From: Demequina sediminis | Lineage (GTDB): Bacteria; Actinomycetota; Actinomycetes; Actinomycetales; Demequinaceae | Assembly (NCBI RefSeq): GCF_030296675.1 | Contig: NZ_AP027736.1 | Location: 1,674,001 to 1,738,000 of the forward strand | DNA: 64,000 bases | Direction: 5' to 3' | Shown: piece by piece, positions 1 to 11,048 of the stretch | Layout of the letters: each line of letters opens with the position of its first letter | How positions within the stretch are numbered: position 1 is the first letter of the stretch | Made by a program: the position numbers and the translations under genes | Notes under the pieces: model-generated | Databases searched by the model: none | The model's input: the letters and a program-made list of their open reading frames with translations, nothing else | What the model was told of the DNA's origin: nothing

Positions 1-1005
1 GCTCGGGCGGCAGTCCCACCACGTCCGCGAGCGCATACGCCCTCACCCGGTGGCCCCGCTCCTCCCCCACCAGCAGCCTGTCGCCCACGACCGCGAAGTA
101 CCGGGGCCAGTGGCCGGCGTCGAATGCGCCGCGATACGTGAGCTCGCCCTCGGGTGCGACGTCGAACACGCTGATGACGTCGGCCCCGCGCACGCTCACG
201 AGCACAAGGTCGCCGCCGTGACGGCGTGACTCGGCCGTCACGAGCGCGACGTGCGCGTCCTGCGGCTCGGCCGAGCGCGCGGGCGCAAGGGTCGCCGGTG
301 TCTCCGCGACGACCTGCGCCGTCGCGCTCGCCGCGTCCCAGCGCAGCGTGCGCAGCACGTGGTCGAGCTCGCACGTCACGTAAATGAGATGGCCGCGCAC
401 CGCGGCGTGGCGCGGACCGGCCCCCGGAGGGAACGTCGCGGCGATCCCGTCGGACTCAAGCAGTCCGTCCTCCAGGATGCGGTAGCGGCGCAGCTCGTCG
501 GTGCCCAGGTCGCACACCAGGAGGTGCCCCCGCCCGGCGCGAGCACCGCCGAATGCGCATGGGGTCCCTCTTGGCGGTCCTCATTCGGGCCCGAGCCCGC
601 GTGCGAGAACGACTGTGCCGGGGCATCGTCCACCGGCAGGCCGTCCTCGCCGAGCCGCACGACCGCGAGGTCGCCGCTCGAATAGTGGCTGACGTAGAGC
701 GTGCGTGCGTCGGGGGCGAGCAGGAGGTGACAGGCGTCCGCGCCGCCGGTAGACAGCGACGCGACGATGCGCGGGCTGGCGGGGCGCGAGACATCCAGCA
801 CCGTGAGGGTGCTGGCGGGCAGTTCGCTCGCCGCGTAGGCGAGCGGAAGCCGCGGGTGGGCCAGCAGGAAGGACGGCGCGGGCAGGTCGAGGACCTGCGC
901 CGCACCACCCACGCCGGTGCCGGCCTGGGCCCAGATGCCCTCGCCCAACCCGGCGGGAGTGCCGAGCCCCGCCGCCGGGTAGGTGCCCCAGAGCAGCGTC
1001 ACCAC
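1..1005 (-). CDS. Lactonase-family beta-propeller protein (frameshifted, 3' end outside window)
   Basis: Resembles the 6-phosphogluconolactonase/lactonase family of seven-bladed beta-propellers (YbhE type). The N-terminal part has typical repeats such as LTVLDVSRPASPRIV, DARTLYVSHYSSGDLAVV and the insert GPNEDRQEGPHAHS. After LAPGG the frame is lost at the C5 run 527-531. Adding one base there restores GHLLVCDLGTDELRRYRI and an uninterrupted frame through GRGADVISVFDV-like blades to the left edge. I therefore read one gene with a single-base gap, probably a sequencing undercall. The start is a GTG near 1005, just downstream of lsr2. The substrate is not established by the sequence. Confidence 0.8.
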
Positions 1006-1011
1006 ACCGTC

Positions 1012-1329
1012 CTACTGGGCGGCGTCGTAGGCCTCGCGGACCTTGGCGGGGATGCGTCCACGCTCGGGCACCTCGACGCCGTTGGCCTTGGCCCACGTGC
1101 GGATGGTCGAGGCGTCCGACGCGGCGCGACGCGAACGCGCGGGCGACTTGCGGGCGGACACCCGGCGGCCAGCCTTGATCCACGGCGCGAGGGCGTCGCG
1201 AAGCTCGGCGGCGTGGGCCGCGGTGAGGTCCACCTCGTACGACGAGCCATCAAGGGCAAATGCGACAGTCTCGGTGGCTGCCGAGCCGTCGATGTCGTCC
1301 ACCAGAACAACCTGAACCTTCTGAGCCAC
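1012..1329 (-). CDS. lsr2: Lsr2 nucleoid-associated protein
   Basis: 105 aa, the usual Lsr2 length. The N-terminal dimerisation half begins AQKVQVVLVDDIDGS. The C-terminal DNA-binding half has the signature WAKANG and an RGRIP AT-hook-like loop that binds the minor groove of AT-rich DNA. The family is an actinobacterial H-NS analogue that silences horizontally acquired AT-rich genes. The start is GTG with an AAAGGA Shine-Dalgarno about 8 nt upstream. In this order of bacteria it is commonly found beside lysS, as here. Confidence 0.97.
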   Translation of the reverse strand: MAQKVQVVLVDDIDGSAATETVAFALDGSSYEVDLTAAHAAELRDALAPWIKAGRRVSARKSPARSRRAASDASTIRTWAKANGVEVPERGRIPAKVREAYDAAQ

Positions 1330-1474
1330 GGGGAATTCCTTTCACAGGGGGTGACCCGATATTCGCACCTTTGACTTAGGGCGTCAATTTGATGCCATGC
1401 GAAATGCCCGGGAATAAATCGCGCGCGGAGAATTTTGGACCTCGGTGCTGTATGCGCGGCGGTGCGAGTGGGGA

Positions 1475-1660
1475 CTACGCCGCGGGCGGCTCGTCAGGAG
1501 CCTCGGCGCGATCCTGTGCCGACAAGGCGGCATCCTCGCGGGCGAGAGCGGCCCGCTCATTGCGATCCGCACGAATCACGGCGCGGATCGAGAACCAGAA
1601 CAGCAGGCCCACCCCGATCGACGGGATGATGCCGACGGTGACCGCCACCCACGTGTCCAC
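1475..1660 (-). CDS. Small single-span membrane protein downstream of lysS
   Basis: 61 aa. Residues about 4-27 (VAVTVGIIPSIGVGLLFWFS) form one hydrophobic helix, followed by a charged Arg/Asp/Glu-rich stretch and an Ala/Pro-rich tail. The GTG start lies 1 nt past the lysS stop codon, so it is probably translated from the lysS message. Function unknown. A weak alternative is a chance ORF, but its position, hydropathy and codon use favour a real gene. Confidence 0.6.
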   Translation of the reverse strand: MDTWVAVTVGIIPSIGVGLLFWFSIRAVIRADRNERAALAREDAALSAQDRAEAPDEPPAA

Positions 1661-1661
1661 G

Positions 1662-3226
1662 TCAGTCCTCGGTGGGCTTGACCAGGGGGAAGAGGATGGT
1701 CTCGCGGATGCCCAGTCCGGTGAGCGCCATGAGCAGGCGGTCGATCCCCATGCCCATGCCGCCGCTCGGCGGCATCGCGTACTCCATGGCGGTGAGGAAG
1801 TCCTCGTCGAGGCGCATCGCCTCGTCGTCGCCCTGCGCCGCCATGAGTGCCTGCTGCTCGAAGCGCTGGCGCTGGATGACAGGATCGACCAGCTCCGAGT
1901 ACGCGGTGGCGAGCTCGAAGCCCCGCACGTAGAGGTCCCACTTCTCGACGATCCCAGGGATCGACCGGTGGTCGCGGGTGAGGGGGCTGGTCTCGACGGG
2001 GAAGTCGCGCACGAAGGTGGGGGCGCTCAGCGTCGACCCGACGTGGTGCTCCCACAGCTCTTCGACCAGCTTGCCGTGGTTGATGCGCTTCGGGTCGACG
2101 CTGAGCTCGACCGCGTCGCACAGGTCCTGGAGGCGAGCGACCGTCGTGTCGGGCGTGATCTCCTCACCCAGCGCCTCGGAGAGCGAGCCATACATCGTGA
2201 GGCTCGTCCAGTCTCCCGACAGGTCATATTCCGTGCCGTCGACGAGCGTCACCACACGGGTGCCGAAGAGATCGTCCGCCGCACCCTGCACCAAGTCCCG
2301 CGTGAGGGTCGCCATGGTGTCGTAATCGCCGTAGGCCTCATACGCCTCGAGCATGGAGAACTCGGGCGAGTGCGAGGAATCCGCGCCCTCGTTGCGGAAG
2401 TTCCTGTTGATCTCGAAGACCTTCTCGATTCCGCCCACGGCGGCGCGCTTGAGGAATAGCTCGGGGGCAATCCTCATGTAGAGATCGATATCGAACGCAT
2501 TCATGTGCGTGATAAACGGACGGGCAGCGGCGCCGCCCGGCTGCGTCTGCAGCATCGGCGTCTCGACTTCCATGTAGCCGCGCGCGTGCAGGCTCTCGCG
2601 CAGGCTGCGCATCATCGCGGCGCGGTTGCGTGCGGTCTCGCGCGCGAGCGGCCGCGCGATGAGGTCGACGTAGCGCTGACGGACGCGGGACTCCTCCGAG
2701 AGTTCCTTGTGGAGCACCGGCAGCGGGCGAAGCGCCTTCGCGGCGATCGCCCACTCGTGAGCGAAGACCGACACCTCTCCGCGTCGCGACTTGATCGCGC
2801 GCCCCTTGGCGAACAGGTGGTCGCCCAGGTCGACGTCCGCCTTGAACGCAGCGAGGGATTCCTCTCCCACCTCGGCGAGGCTCAGCATGATCTGCAGGCG
2901 CTCGCCCGCGCCGTCCTGGATCGATGCGAAGCACAGCTTGCCGGTGTTGCGGATGAACACCACGCGGCCCGCGACACCCACGATGTCCTGGGTCTCTTCG
3001 CCGTCCTCGAGGCCCGCGTAGGTCGCCTTGACGTCCGCAATCTCGTGCGTCCGGTCCACGGCGACGGGGTAGGCCTCGCCTCCCGCGGCGATGATCCGGT
3101 CGCGCTTCTCGCGGCGCACACGCATCTGCTCGGGGATGTCCTCGGCGGGGGCGGGGGCGCGGCGGGCGCGGCGGTCTGCTCAGTCACGGCGGCAAGTCTA
3201 TCGGCGGCGGTGAGTGCGGCACTCAT
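1662..3226 (-). CDS. lysS: Lysyl-tRNA synthetase, class II (N-terminus frameshifted)
   Basis: Charges tRNA-Lys. An OB-fold anticodon domain (about residues 50-160 of the intact frame) precedes a class II catalytic core with motif 2 [18 protein letters not shown] and motif 3 [14 protein letters not shown]. An uninterrupted frame starts at 3125 ([10 protein letters not shown]). Upstream coding sequence ([20 protein letters not shown] 3226, GAGG upstream) is one base out of register because of the adjacent G5 runs at 3147-3157. Adding one base yields a normal Ala/Pro-rich N-terminus. It starts 12 nt after the nadC stop, so probably shares its transcript. If the shift were real, translation from ATG 3125 would still give a near-complete enzyme. 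Confidence 0.95.
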
Positions 3227-3237
3227 GGGCCTCGGGG

Positions 3238-4661
<1,424 letters not shown>

Positions 4662-4695
4662 CGGCCGTCGCGGAGCACCTGGGACCAAGGTCGGA

Positions 4696-4713
4696 ATATA
4701 CCCCCGGGGGTAT
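4696..4713. promoter_or_regulatory. CsoR/CstR-type operator upstream of the oxidoreductase
   Basis: ATATACCCCCGGGGGTAT contains a perfect 16-bp palindrome. It lies between the repressor stop and the reductase start and has the same half-sites as the 4336-4354 site. It implies that the reductase has its own repressor-controlled promoter. Confidence 0.87.
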
Positions 4714-4754
4714 CTGTTAGCATGGGTGCAACCCCCCTCACCGGAAGGACTCCC

Positions 4755-6466
4755 ATGCGCATTATCGTGATCGGAGGCGTCGCCGGCGGCATGAGCGCCG
4801 CGGCCCGCGCCCGCAGGCTCAACGAGCAGGCCGAGATCATCGTGTTCGAGAAGGGCAAGTACGTCTCGTTCGCCAACTGCGGGCTGCCGTACCACGTGGG
4901 CGGCGAGATCGAGCAGGAGTCGTACCTGCTGCTCCACTCCCCCGCCTCCCTCAAGGCGGAACTCGACCTCGACGTGCGCATCGAGCACGAGGTGATCGGG
5001 ATCGACCGTGACGCACAGACCGTCCTGGTCGCGACCCCCGAGGGCACCGAGACCTTTGAGTATGACGCGCTGGTGATGTCCCCCGGCGCGGACGCGATCC
5101 TGCCCCCGATCGACGGCATGGACCTGCCGCAGGTGACGCACCTGCGCACGGTCGACGAGGCACGCGAGCTCGCGGCCCGTGCCTCGACCGCGAAGCGCGC
5201 GGTCGTGATGGGCGCCGGATTCATCGGCCTCGAGACCGCCGAGGCGTTCCGCCACCGCGGCCTCGACGTCACCCTGGTCGAGCTCGCGCCGCAGGTGCTG
5301 CCCCCACTCGCGCCCGAGATGAGCGCGCTGGTCGAGAAGGAGCTCATCGCTCACGGCGTCGACGTCCGCGTGGGCGTGGCGGCGACGGGCGTGCAGGCGA
5401 ACTCCGCTGCCGGGGACTCCGCTGCCGGGGGCTCGGCTGCGGACGATGCCGCGGTTACCGTCGCGCTGTCCGACGGCTCGAGCGTGCCCGCGGACATCGT
5501 GGTGGTCTCTGTGGGAGTGCGCCCCAACACCGCGCTGGCACGCGAGGCGGGCCTCGAGCTCGACCCGCGTGGCGCGATCCTCGTGGACGAGCGTCAGCAG
5601 ACCTCGGACCCGCACATCTGGGCCGCCGGCGACGCGATCGCCGTGCGCCACGGCGTCACCGGCCAGGTCGGACCCGTGCCGCTCGCGGGCCCCGCCAACC
5701 GTCAGGGCCGCCGCGCCGCCGACGCGATCATGGGGCGCGCCGACGCCGCGCAGCCCGTCCTGGGCACCGCGATCGTGCGCGCCTTCGACCTCACCGCCGC
5801 CATGACGGGCGCGAGCCCGCGCATGCTCGACCAGGCCGGCATCGAGTACTTCGTGGTGCACACCCACCCCGGGAACCACGCGGGCTACTTCCCCGGCTCC
5901 GAGGTGCTTCACCTCATGGGCGTATTCTCCCCCGAGGGGACGCTACTCGGCGCACAGGCCGTGGGCCCCGAGGGCGTCGACAAGCGCATCGACGTGCTCG
6001 CGACCGCGCTGCGGGCGGGCTTCTCTGCCGATGACATCGCGGAGCTCGAACTCGCATACGCACCCCCTTCGGATCCGCCAAGGACCCCATCAACATGCTG
6101 GGCTTCCTTGCGCAGAATGTGGTCAACGGGACCACCAAGGTGTGGACAGCGGGTGACCTCCCGTGGGCTCGGGACAACGCCCTGATTCTCGACGTGCGCT
6201 CGGAGCGCGAGTACGCCATGGGCCACCTGCCCGAGGCGATCAACCTCCCGCACACGCACATCAGGGAGTACATCGAGGGCGTCAAGCAGCTCGCGGCCGG
6301 CCGTCCCGTGCGCGTGCTGTGCGCCTCGGGCGTGCGGTCGTACTACGCGCACCGCGTGCTCGCGCAGCACGGGTTCGACTCGGCCACGCTCGATGGCGGC
6401 ATGTTCACGCTCGTCGAGGCCGTCCGCGATCTCGAGCTCGCGACGGGGGCCTTCCAACCGGCCTGA
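4755..6466 (+). CDS. CoA-disulfide (persulfide) reductase with C-terminal rhodanese domain, frameshifted
   Basis: FAD/NAD-dependent reductase of the CoADR-RHD family, about 570 aa. It has an N-terminal GGVAGGMSAAARARR dinucleotide fold, the redox Cys in SFANCGLPYHVGG, a second Rossmann motif GAGFIGLETAE, and a C-terminal rhodanese domain with active-site loop CASGVRS. The family reduces CoA disulfide, CoA persulfide or polysulfide. The frame breaks at the C5 run 6063-6067; one extra base joins ELELAYAPPFGSAKDPINML. The start is ATG 4755 with GGAAGGA upstream, rather than ATG 4722, which overlaps the promoter zone. A low-complexity Ala/Gly/Ser insert (about residues 217-232) lies in the middle. 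Confidence 0.92.
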
Positions 6467-6723
6467 CCGCCCCGCGGCTCCGCCACACGCGCCGCTCTCT
6501 CGCGGCTCTCGCGGCTCTCGCGGCTCCGCCACACGCGCCGCTCTCCCGCGGCTCTCGCGGCTCCGCCACACGCCTGACCCGCAATGGGACGCTGGTGGTC
6601 GCTTCTGCGACGTGGCGACGCGCCATGGGACATCCATGGTCGCCGGCGTGTGGCGGAGCCGTGAGCGAGGCAGAGCAGGGCAGAACAAGGCAAAACAAGG
6701 CAAAACAAGGCAGAGAGCCCCCG
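6467..6723. repeat. Intergenic repeat block A
   Basis: Non-coding gap between convergent genes. It holds three CGGCTCCGCCACAC units in one orientation and one GTGTGGCGGAGCC unit inverted near 6647. Between them is a copy of the CCATGGGACG-type repeat (about 6586-6645, including GCGCCATGGGACATCCATGG). At 6671-6710 there are four 10-bp tandem units close to CAAAACAAGG. The inverted arrangement could fold into a long hairpin and may serve as a bidirectional terminator. Confidence 0.8.
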
Positions 6724-8415
6724 TCACCCCAGCTCGAGCGGCGCCTTCATGAACTCGAGCTCGCCGTCCGGGTCGAGCCGCGCCCCGAGGCGCACGGCCC
6801 ACGCGGGATCGGTGTCGGGAAAGTCCTCGCGCAGGTGCCCGCCACGGGACTCCTCGCGCATCAGCGCCGCCTGGACCAGCACGGACGCGGTCGCGACCAC
6901 ATTGGTGGTCTCCCATTCGGCGGTCTGGGGCATGACCGCCGTGACCGGCTCCGTGTGGAAGCGCGCGCGGATGCGGTCGAGCCTGGCCGCGGCATCGTCG
7001 AGACCGTCGCCATCCCTGACCGGCCCCGCGCCCTCGTGGGCGATCGCCTGCACCCTCGCGCGCATCGTCGCCGGTACCAGGGCCGACTCCCCCGCCCGCT
7101 CGACGGGCTCGAGCTGCTCGAGCACGGCATCGTCCACCATGGCGGCCGCGTCCCGCGCGGCCCTGCGCGCGAAGACCAGCCCCTCGAGGAGCGAGTTCGA
7201 GGCGAGCCGGTTGGCGCCGTGCACGCCGGTGCATGCGGCCTCGCCGATCGCGTAGAGGCCGCGCTGCGTCGAGCGTCCGTGCAGGTCCGTGAGGATGCCG
7301 CCGGAGTGGAAGTGTTGCGCCGGCGCAACGGGGATGAGGTCGCGGGACATGTCGATTCCGTGCTCGGCGAGCGACGCCCAGATCGACGGGAAGCGCCTCT
7401 CGAGGAACGCGCCGTCGAGGTGGCGACAGTCGAGGAAGACCGAGTCGGCGTCCTCCTCGCGCATCACGTCGACGATGTTCCTGCTCACCACGTCGCGCGG
7501 CGCGAGTTCCGCGAGCGGGTGGCGGCCCACCATGAAGCGCTCACCCGCGGCGCTCAGCAGGTACGCGCCCTCTCCGCGCACGGCCTCGGAGATGAGGGGC
7601 AGCTGCCCGCGCGCATTCGCGCCCTGCCACAACACGGTCGGGTGGAACTGCACGAACTCGACGTCCGCGACGGCCGCGCCCGCGCGCAGGCCCACGGCCA
7701 GTCCGTCGCCCGTGGACGATGCCGGGTTGGTGGACGAGCGGAAGACCTGGCCGATTCCGCCGGTCGCGATGATCACGGCCTTCGCGAGCGCTGCGCCCAC
7801 GCCGTCGCGCGAGCCCTCGCCGATGATGTGGAGAGTGACGCCGCACACGGGACCGGGGCGACCGTCGGCATCGGGCGCGGCCGTGAGGAGGTCGACCACC
7901 ATCGCGTGCTCGATCACCTCGATGCCGGGATCGTTGCGGACCGCCTCAAGCTGCTCGACGAGCGCGCGCGAGATCTCGGCTCCGGTCGCGTCGCCGCCCG
8001 CATGCGCGATCCTGTCCCGGTGGTGGCCGCCCTCGCGCGTGAGCGTGAGGTCGCCGTCGGGACCCAGGTCGAACTGCGCACCGCGGCGCAGGAGCTTGCG
8101 CACCGAATGCGGACCCTCCGTGACAAGCACGCGGACCGCCTCCTCGGAGCACAGTCCCACTCCCGCCACCAGGGTGTCCTGGAGGTGCTCCTCGGGGGTG
8201 TCATCGGGATCCATCGCCGCCGCGATTCCACCCTGAGCCCAGACCGTGCTGCCGGAGCTGAGCACGCCCTTGGTCACGACGAGCACGCGGTCGACCCGCT
8301 CGCGCAGGTCGAGCGCCGTGGTGAGGCCGGCGATTCCTGATCCCACCACGATGACGTCGGTGTCGATGGTCCAGCCGGGCTGAGGCGCGGCGAGGCGGCG
8401 CACGAAGGCGGTCAT
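6724..8415 (-). CDS. nadB: L-aspartate oxidase
   Basis: 563 aa flavoprotein oxidising L-aspartate to iminoaspartate, the first step of NAD synthesis. FAD-binding GSGIAGLTTALDLRE is near the N-terminus. The succinate-dehydrogenase/fumarate-reductase-type core has VEFVQFHPTVL, and the C-terminal side has GANRLASNSLLEGLVFA. The frame is intact. It normally adjoins nadC, but here the CstR-like regulator and reductase lie between. The downstream partner nadA is not in the window. Confidence 0.96.
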   Translation of the reverse strand: MTAFVRRLAAPQPGWTIDTDVIVVGSGIAGLTTALDLRERVDRVLVVTKGVLSSGSTVWAQGGIAAAMDPDDTPEEHLQDTLVAGVGLCSEEAVRVLVTEGPHSVRKLLRRGAQFDLGPDGDLTLTREGGHHRDRIAHAGGDATGAEISRALVEQLEAVRNDPGIEVIEHAMVVDLLTAAPDADGRPGPVCGVTLHIIGEGSRDGVGAALAKAVIIATGGIGQVFRSSTNPASSTGDGLAVGLRAGAAVADVEFVQFHPTVLWQGANARGQLPLISEAVRGEGAYLLSAAGERFMVGRHPLAELAPRDVVSRNIVDVMREEDADSVFLDCRHLDGAFLERRFPSIWASLAEHGIDMSRDLIPVAPAQHFHSGGILTDLHGRSTQRGLYAIGEAACTGVHGANRLASNSLLEGLVFARRAARDAAAMVDDAVLEQLEPVERAGESALVPATMRARVQAIAHEGAGPVRDGDGLDDAAARLDRIRARFHTEPVTAVMPQTAEWETTNVVATASVLVQAALMREESRGGHLREDFPDTDPAWAVRLGARLDPDGELEFMKAPLELG

Positions 8416-8761
8416 TCGCTCAGGCTACCGCCGGCGCGCTGTGTCGCCTTCTCGCGGCACTCGCCCCCTCCGCTCGCGGCATTCGCCCGCACCCGCTCGC
8501 ACCATTCGCCCGCACCCGCTCGCGGCATTCGCCTGCGCCCGCCCTCGGCTCCGCCACACGAGGACGCGAGAATCGGCGCAGTTCGCGGGGCTCAGGCCCC
8601 GACACGCCGACGACACGCCGATGCCCGTGTGGCGGAGCCGCGAAAACGTGTGGCGGAGCCGCGGGGTAGCGCAGTCGAGCCGCGAAGAAGGGCGGCGCAG
8701 GCGGCGCAGGCGGGGTGGGCGGCGCAGGCGGCGCAGGCCGGGAAGGAGCGCGAGCCGCGCG
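8416..8761. repeat. Intergenic repeat block B
   Basis: No gene seen. A 23-bp unit is repeated three times at 8471-8539 (core CGCTCGCGGCATTCGCC). Next come one CGGCTCCGCCACAC unit and two GTGTGGCGGAGCCGCG units (about 8548-8665), with the associated GACACGCCGACGACACGCCG segment. A GGCGGCGCAGGC-rich tandem stretch follows (about 8693-8745). Confidence 0.8.
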
Positions 8762-9187
8762 TCAGCTCAGCGGGACGCCCGACGCCTCGAGCCCGAAGCC
8801 CTCGGGCACCTGGCCGGGGTCGGCGCCGCGCGACACGATCCGGTTCGACGCATCGACGAACACGACGCTGGGCTCGAAGACGCGCGCCTCGGCGTCCGCG
8901 AACAGGCCGTATGCGATCACGATCACCACGTCGCCCGGATGCACCAGATGCGCCGCGGCGCCGTTGATGCCCACCACGCCGGACCCGCGCTCGCCCGGAA
9001 TCGCGTACGTGCTGAGCCGCGCGCCGTTGGTGACGTCGACCACGTCGACCTGCTGCCCGGGCAGCACACCGGCGGCATCGAGCAGGTCCGCGTCGATCGT
9101 GATCGAGCCGACGTAGTGCAGGTCCGCCTGCGTCACGGTGGCGCGGTGAATCTTGCCGGTGAGCATGGTGCGCTGAAGCGAGGTCAT
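8762..9187 (-). CDS. panD: Aspartate 1-decarboxylase
   Basis: 141 aa. Makes beta-alanine from aspartate for pantothenate. The self-cleavage site is Gly-Ser in [10 protein letters not shown], where Ser25 becomes the pyruvoyl group. Also visible are the Lys near the N-terminus (TGKIHRATV) and the [10 protein letters not shown] loop. The start MTSLQRTML was chosen because the much longer open frame upstream is only the shadow of panC. It lies 20 nt after the panC stop. Confidence 0.97.
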   Translation of the reverse strand: MTSLQRTMLTGKIHRATVTQADLHYVGSITIDADLLDAAGVLPGQQVDVVDVTNGARLSTYAIPGERGSGVVGINGAAAHLVHPGDVVIVIAYGLFADAEARVFEPSVVFVDASNRIVSRGADPGQVPEGFGLEASGVPLS

Positions 9188-9207
9188 GGGGTCCTTCCGA
9201 GGTCGCG

Positions 9208-10080
9208 TCAGTCGGCGAGGGGGCCGATGCGCGTCACGACGTTGTCGATGAGTCGCGTCTCGCCCACGCGGGCGGCGACGGCGATCACGGCCACACCACG
9301 GTAACCCGCGTCGAGTGGCTGCGCGGACACCGGGTCGAGCGCATCGAGGTAGTCGAGCTCGACCTCGGGCACCTCCGCCATCGTGCCGCGCCCGGCCTCC
9401 ACCACCTGGGCGAGCGTGCCGCCCGACCTGGCCACGGCATCGGCCGCACGAAGTGCCCGCGACAGGATGAGCGCGCGCGTGCGCTCGGCGGGAGACAGGA
9501 ACACGTTCCGCGAGGACAGCGCCAGGCCGTCCGCGTCGCGCACGGTGGGGACGGCGACCACCTCGACCGGCATCGACAGGTCCCGCACCATGGTGCGCAC
9601 GGCGATCACCTGTTGCGCGTCCTTCTGACCGAAGAACGCGAGGTCGGGCTGCGTCAGCCCCAGCAGCTTGCACACCACCGTGAGCACGCCGTCGAAGTGT
9701 CCCGGACGGTGCTCCCCCTCGAAGACCCGGCCGATCTCCCCCGCAGACACCGTCACGACCGGCGGCCAGCCGCGGTAGACCTCTTCGACGGAGGGCGCGA
9801 ACACCACGTCGACGCCCAGCGGCTCGAGCAGGGCGGCGTCCGCCTCAAGGGTACGAGGATAACGATCGAGGTCAGCGGGGTCGTCGAACTGCAGAGGGTT
9901 GACGAACACGGTCACCACGACCTCGTCCGCCGCCTCGCGGGCCGCGCGCACGAGCGACAGGTGGCCCTCGTGCAGCGCACCCATCGTCATGACGACGGCA
10001 CGGCTGGGGCGGTCGCCCGCGCGTCGCGCGGGACGGATCGCGGGGCCCCGCAGCTCGGCCGCGGTATGGACGATGCGCAT
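9208..10080 (-). CDS. panC: Pantothenate synthetase
   Basis: 290 aa. Ligates pantoate and beta-alanine using ATP. Family motifs are [12 protein letters not shown] (HxGH class), [15 protein letters not shown] and the KMSKS-equivalent [10 protein letters not shown]. The ATG overlaps the stop of the upstream DUF2520 gene (TGATG), so translation is probably coupled. Confidence 0.97.
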   Translation of the reverse strand: MRIVHTAAELRGPAIRPARRAGDRPSRAVVMTMGALHEGHLSLVRAAREAADEVVVTVFVNPLQFDDPADLDRYPRTLEADAALLEPLGVDVVFAPSVEEVYRGWPPVVTVSAGEIGRVFEGEHRPGHFDGVLTVVCKLLGLTQPDLAFFGQKDAQQVIAVRTMVRDLSMPVEVVAVPTVRDADGLALSSRNVFLSPAERTRALILSRALRAADAVARSGGTLAQVVEAGRGTMAEVPEVELDYLDALDPVSAQPLDAGYRGVAVIAVAARVGETRLIDNVVTRIGPLAD

Positions 10081-11048
10081 CAGGCCTCCGTGTCCGTGTC
10101 GCCCGCCACGAGGGGCGCGTCGGGCCCCAGCGTCGCGATGATGTCCGCGTACTGCGCGGGGCCGATGCGTCCCCCGCTGAGCGCGAGGTCGGCCGTGACG
10201 CGCGCCATGGCCCGGTACGCGTAGAGCGCCTCGGGCTGACGCGCGAGCGCCTCGAGGTGCGCCGCGACGGTGCCGGCATCGCCGCGCACCACCGGACCGG
10301 TGAGCGTCGCGACCGCGCCGGGGGCCTCGCGCAGCGCCCCATCGACGGACGCATGCGTGAGCGGCCCGAGCACGCGCGCCGGCTCCTCGATGCCGATCCT
10401 CGCGAGCATCGCGCTCGCCTGCGTCACCGCGGTCACCACGTGATTCGCGCCGTGCACCAGCGCGGCGTGATACGCCGGCCGGTCCCACTCCTCGACCACG
10501 ATCGGCTCGCCGCCCATCTCGACCACGAGCGCCTGCGCGATCGGCAGCATGCCCGGCGGCGCGGTCACGGCGAACACGGCATCGTGCAGCCGCGCGCGGT
10601 CCATGGACGTGCCGGTGAAGGTCATCGCGGGATGGATCGCCAAGGGGACGATGCCAGGGGTCGCCGCGTCCGCCAGGATCGCGATCCCGTGGCGGCCGCT
10701 CGTGTGGACCACGAGCTGCCCGGGCCGCCAGGCCTCGACGGCCGCGAGTCCGGCGGCGACGGCAGCGATCTCGTCGTCGGGAACCGTGAGCAGCACGAGC
10801 TCGGCGGCGCGCACGACCTCGTCCGGCGGGGCGATCGGCACGCCGGGAAGCAGCGCCTCGACGCGCGCGAGCGACGCGTCCGACACCGCCGAGGCCGCGA
10901 CGACCTCGTGGCCCACCTCGCGCAGGGCGGCGGCGATCACCGCGCCCACGCGGCCGGCCCCCACGAGCCCGATCCGGAGGCGGCCGGGACGGCGCGTGTT
11001 CCCGCGCACCTCGTGGCCGCGCGCGGCGGGACCGGTCGTGTCAGGCAT
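10080..11048 (-). CDS. Rossmann-like/DUF2520 domain protein
   Basis: 322 aa. The N-terminal NAD(P)-binding fold reads LRIGLVGAGRVGAVIAAAL, and the DUF2520 C-terminal region includes HPAMTF and YHAALVHGANHVV. Similar proteins are commonly encoded beside panC in Actinobacteria. Its substrate is not known to me; a reductase or dehydrogenase role in the pantothenate branch is inference from context. ATG 11048 overlaps the end of the upstream PH-domain gene, so I reject the longer open frame upstream. Confidence 0.88.
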   Translation of the reverse strand: MPDTTGPAARGHEVRGNTRRPGRLRIGLVGAGRVGAVIAAALREVGHEVVAASAVSDASLARVEALLPGVPIAPPDEVVRAAELVLLTVPDDEIAAVAAGLAAVEAWRPGQLVVHTSGRHGIAILADAATPGIVPLAIHPAMTFTGTSMDRARLHDAVFAVTAPPGMLPIAQALVVEMGGEPIVVEEWDRPAYHAALVHGANHVVTAVTQASAMLARIGIEEPARVLGPLTHASVDGALREAPGAVATLTGPVVRGDAGTVAAHLEALARQPEALYAYRAMARVTADLALSGGRIGPAQYADIIATLGPDAPLVAGDTDTEA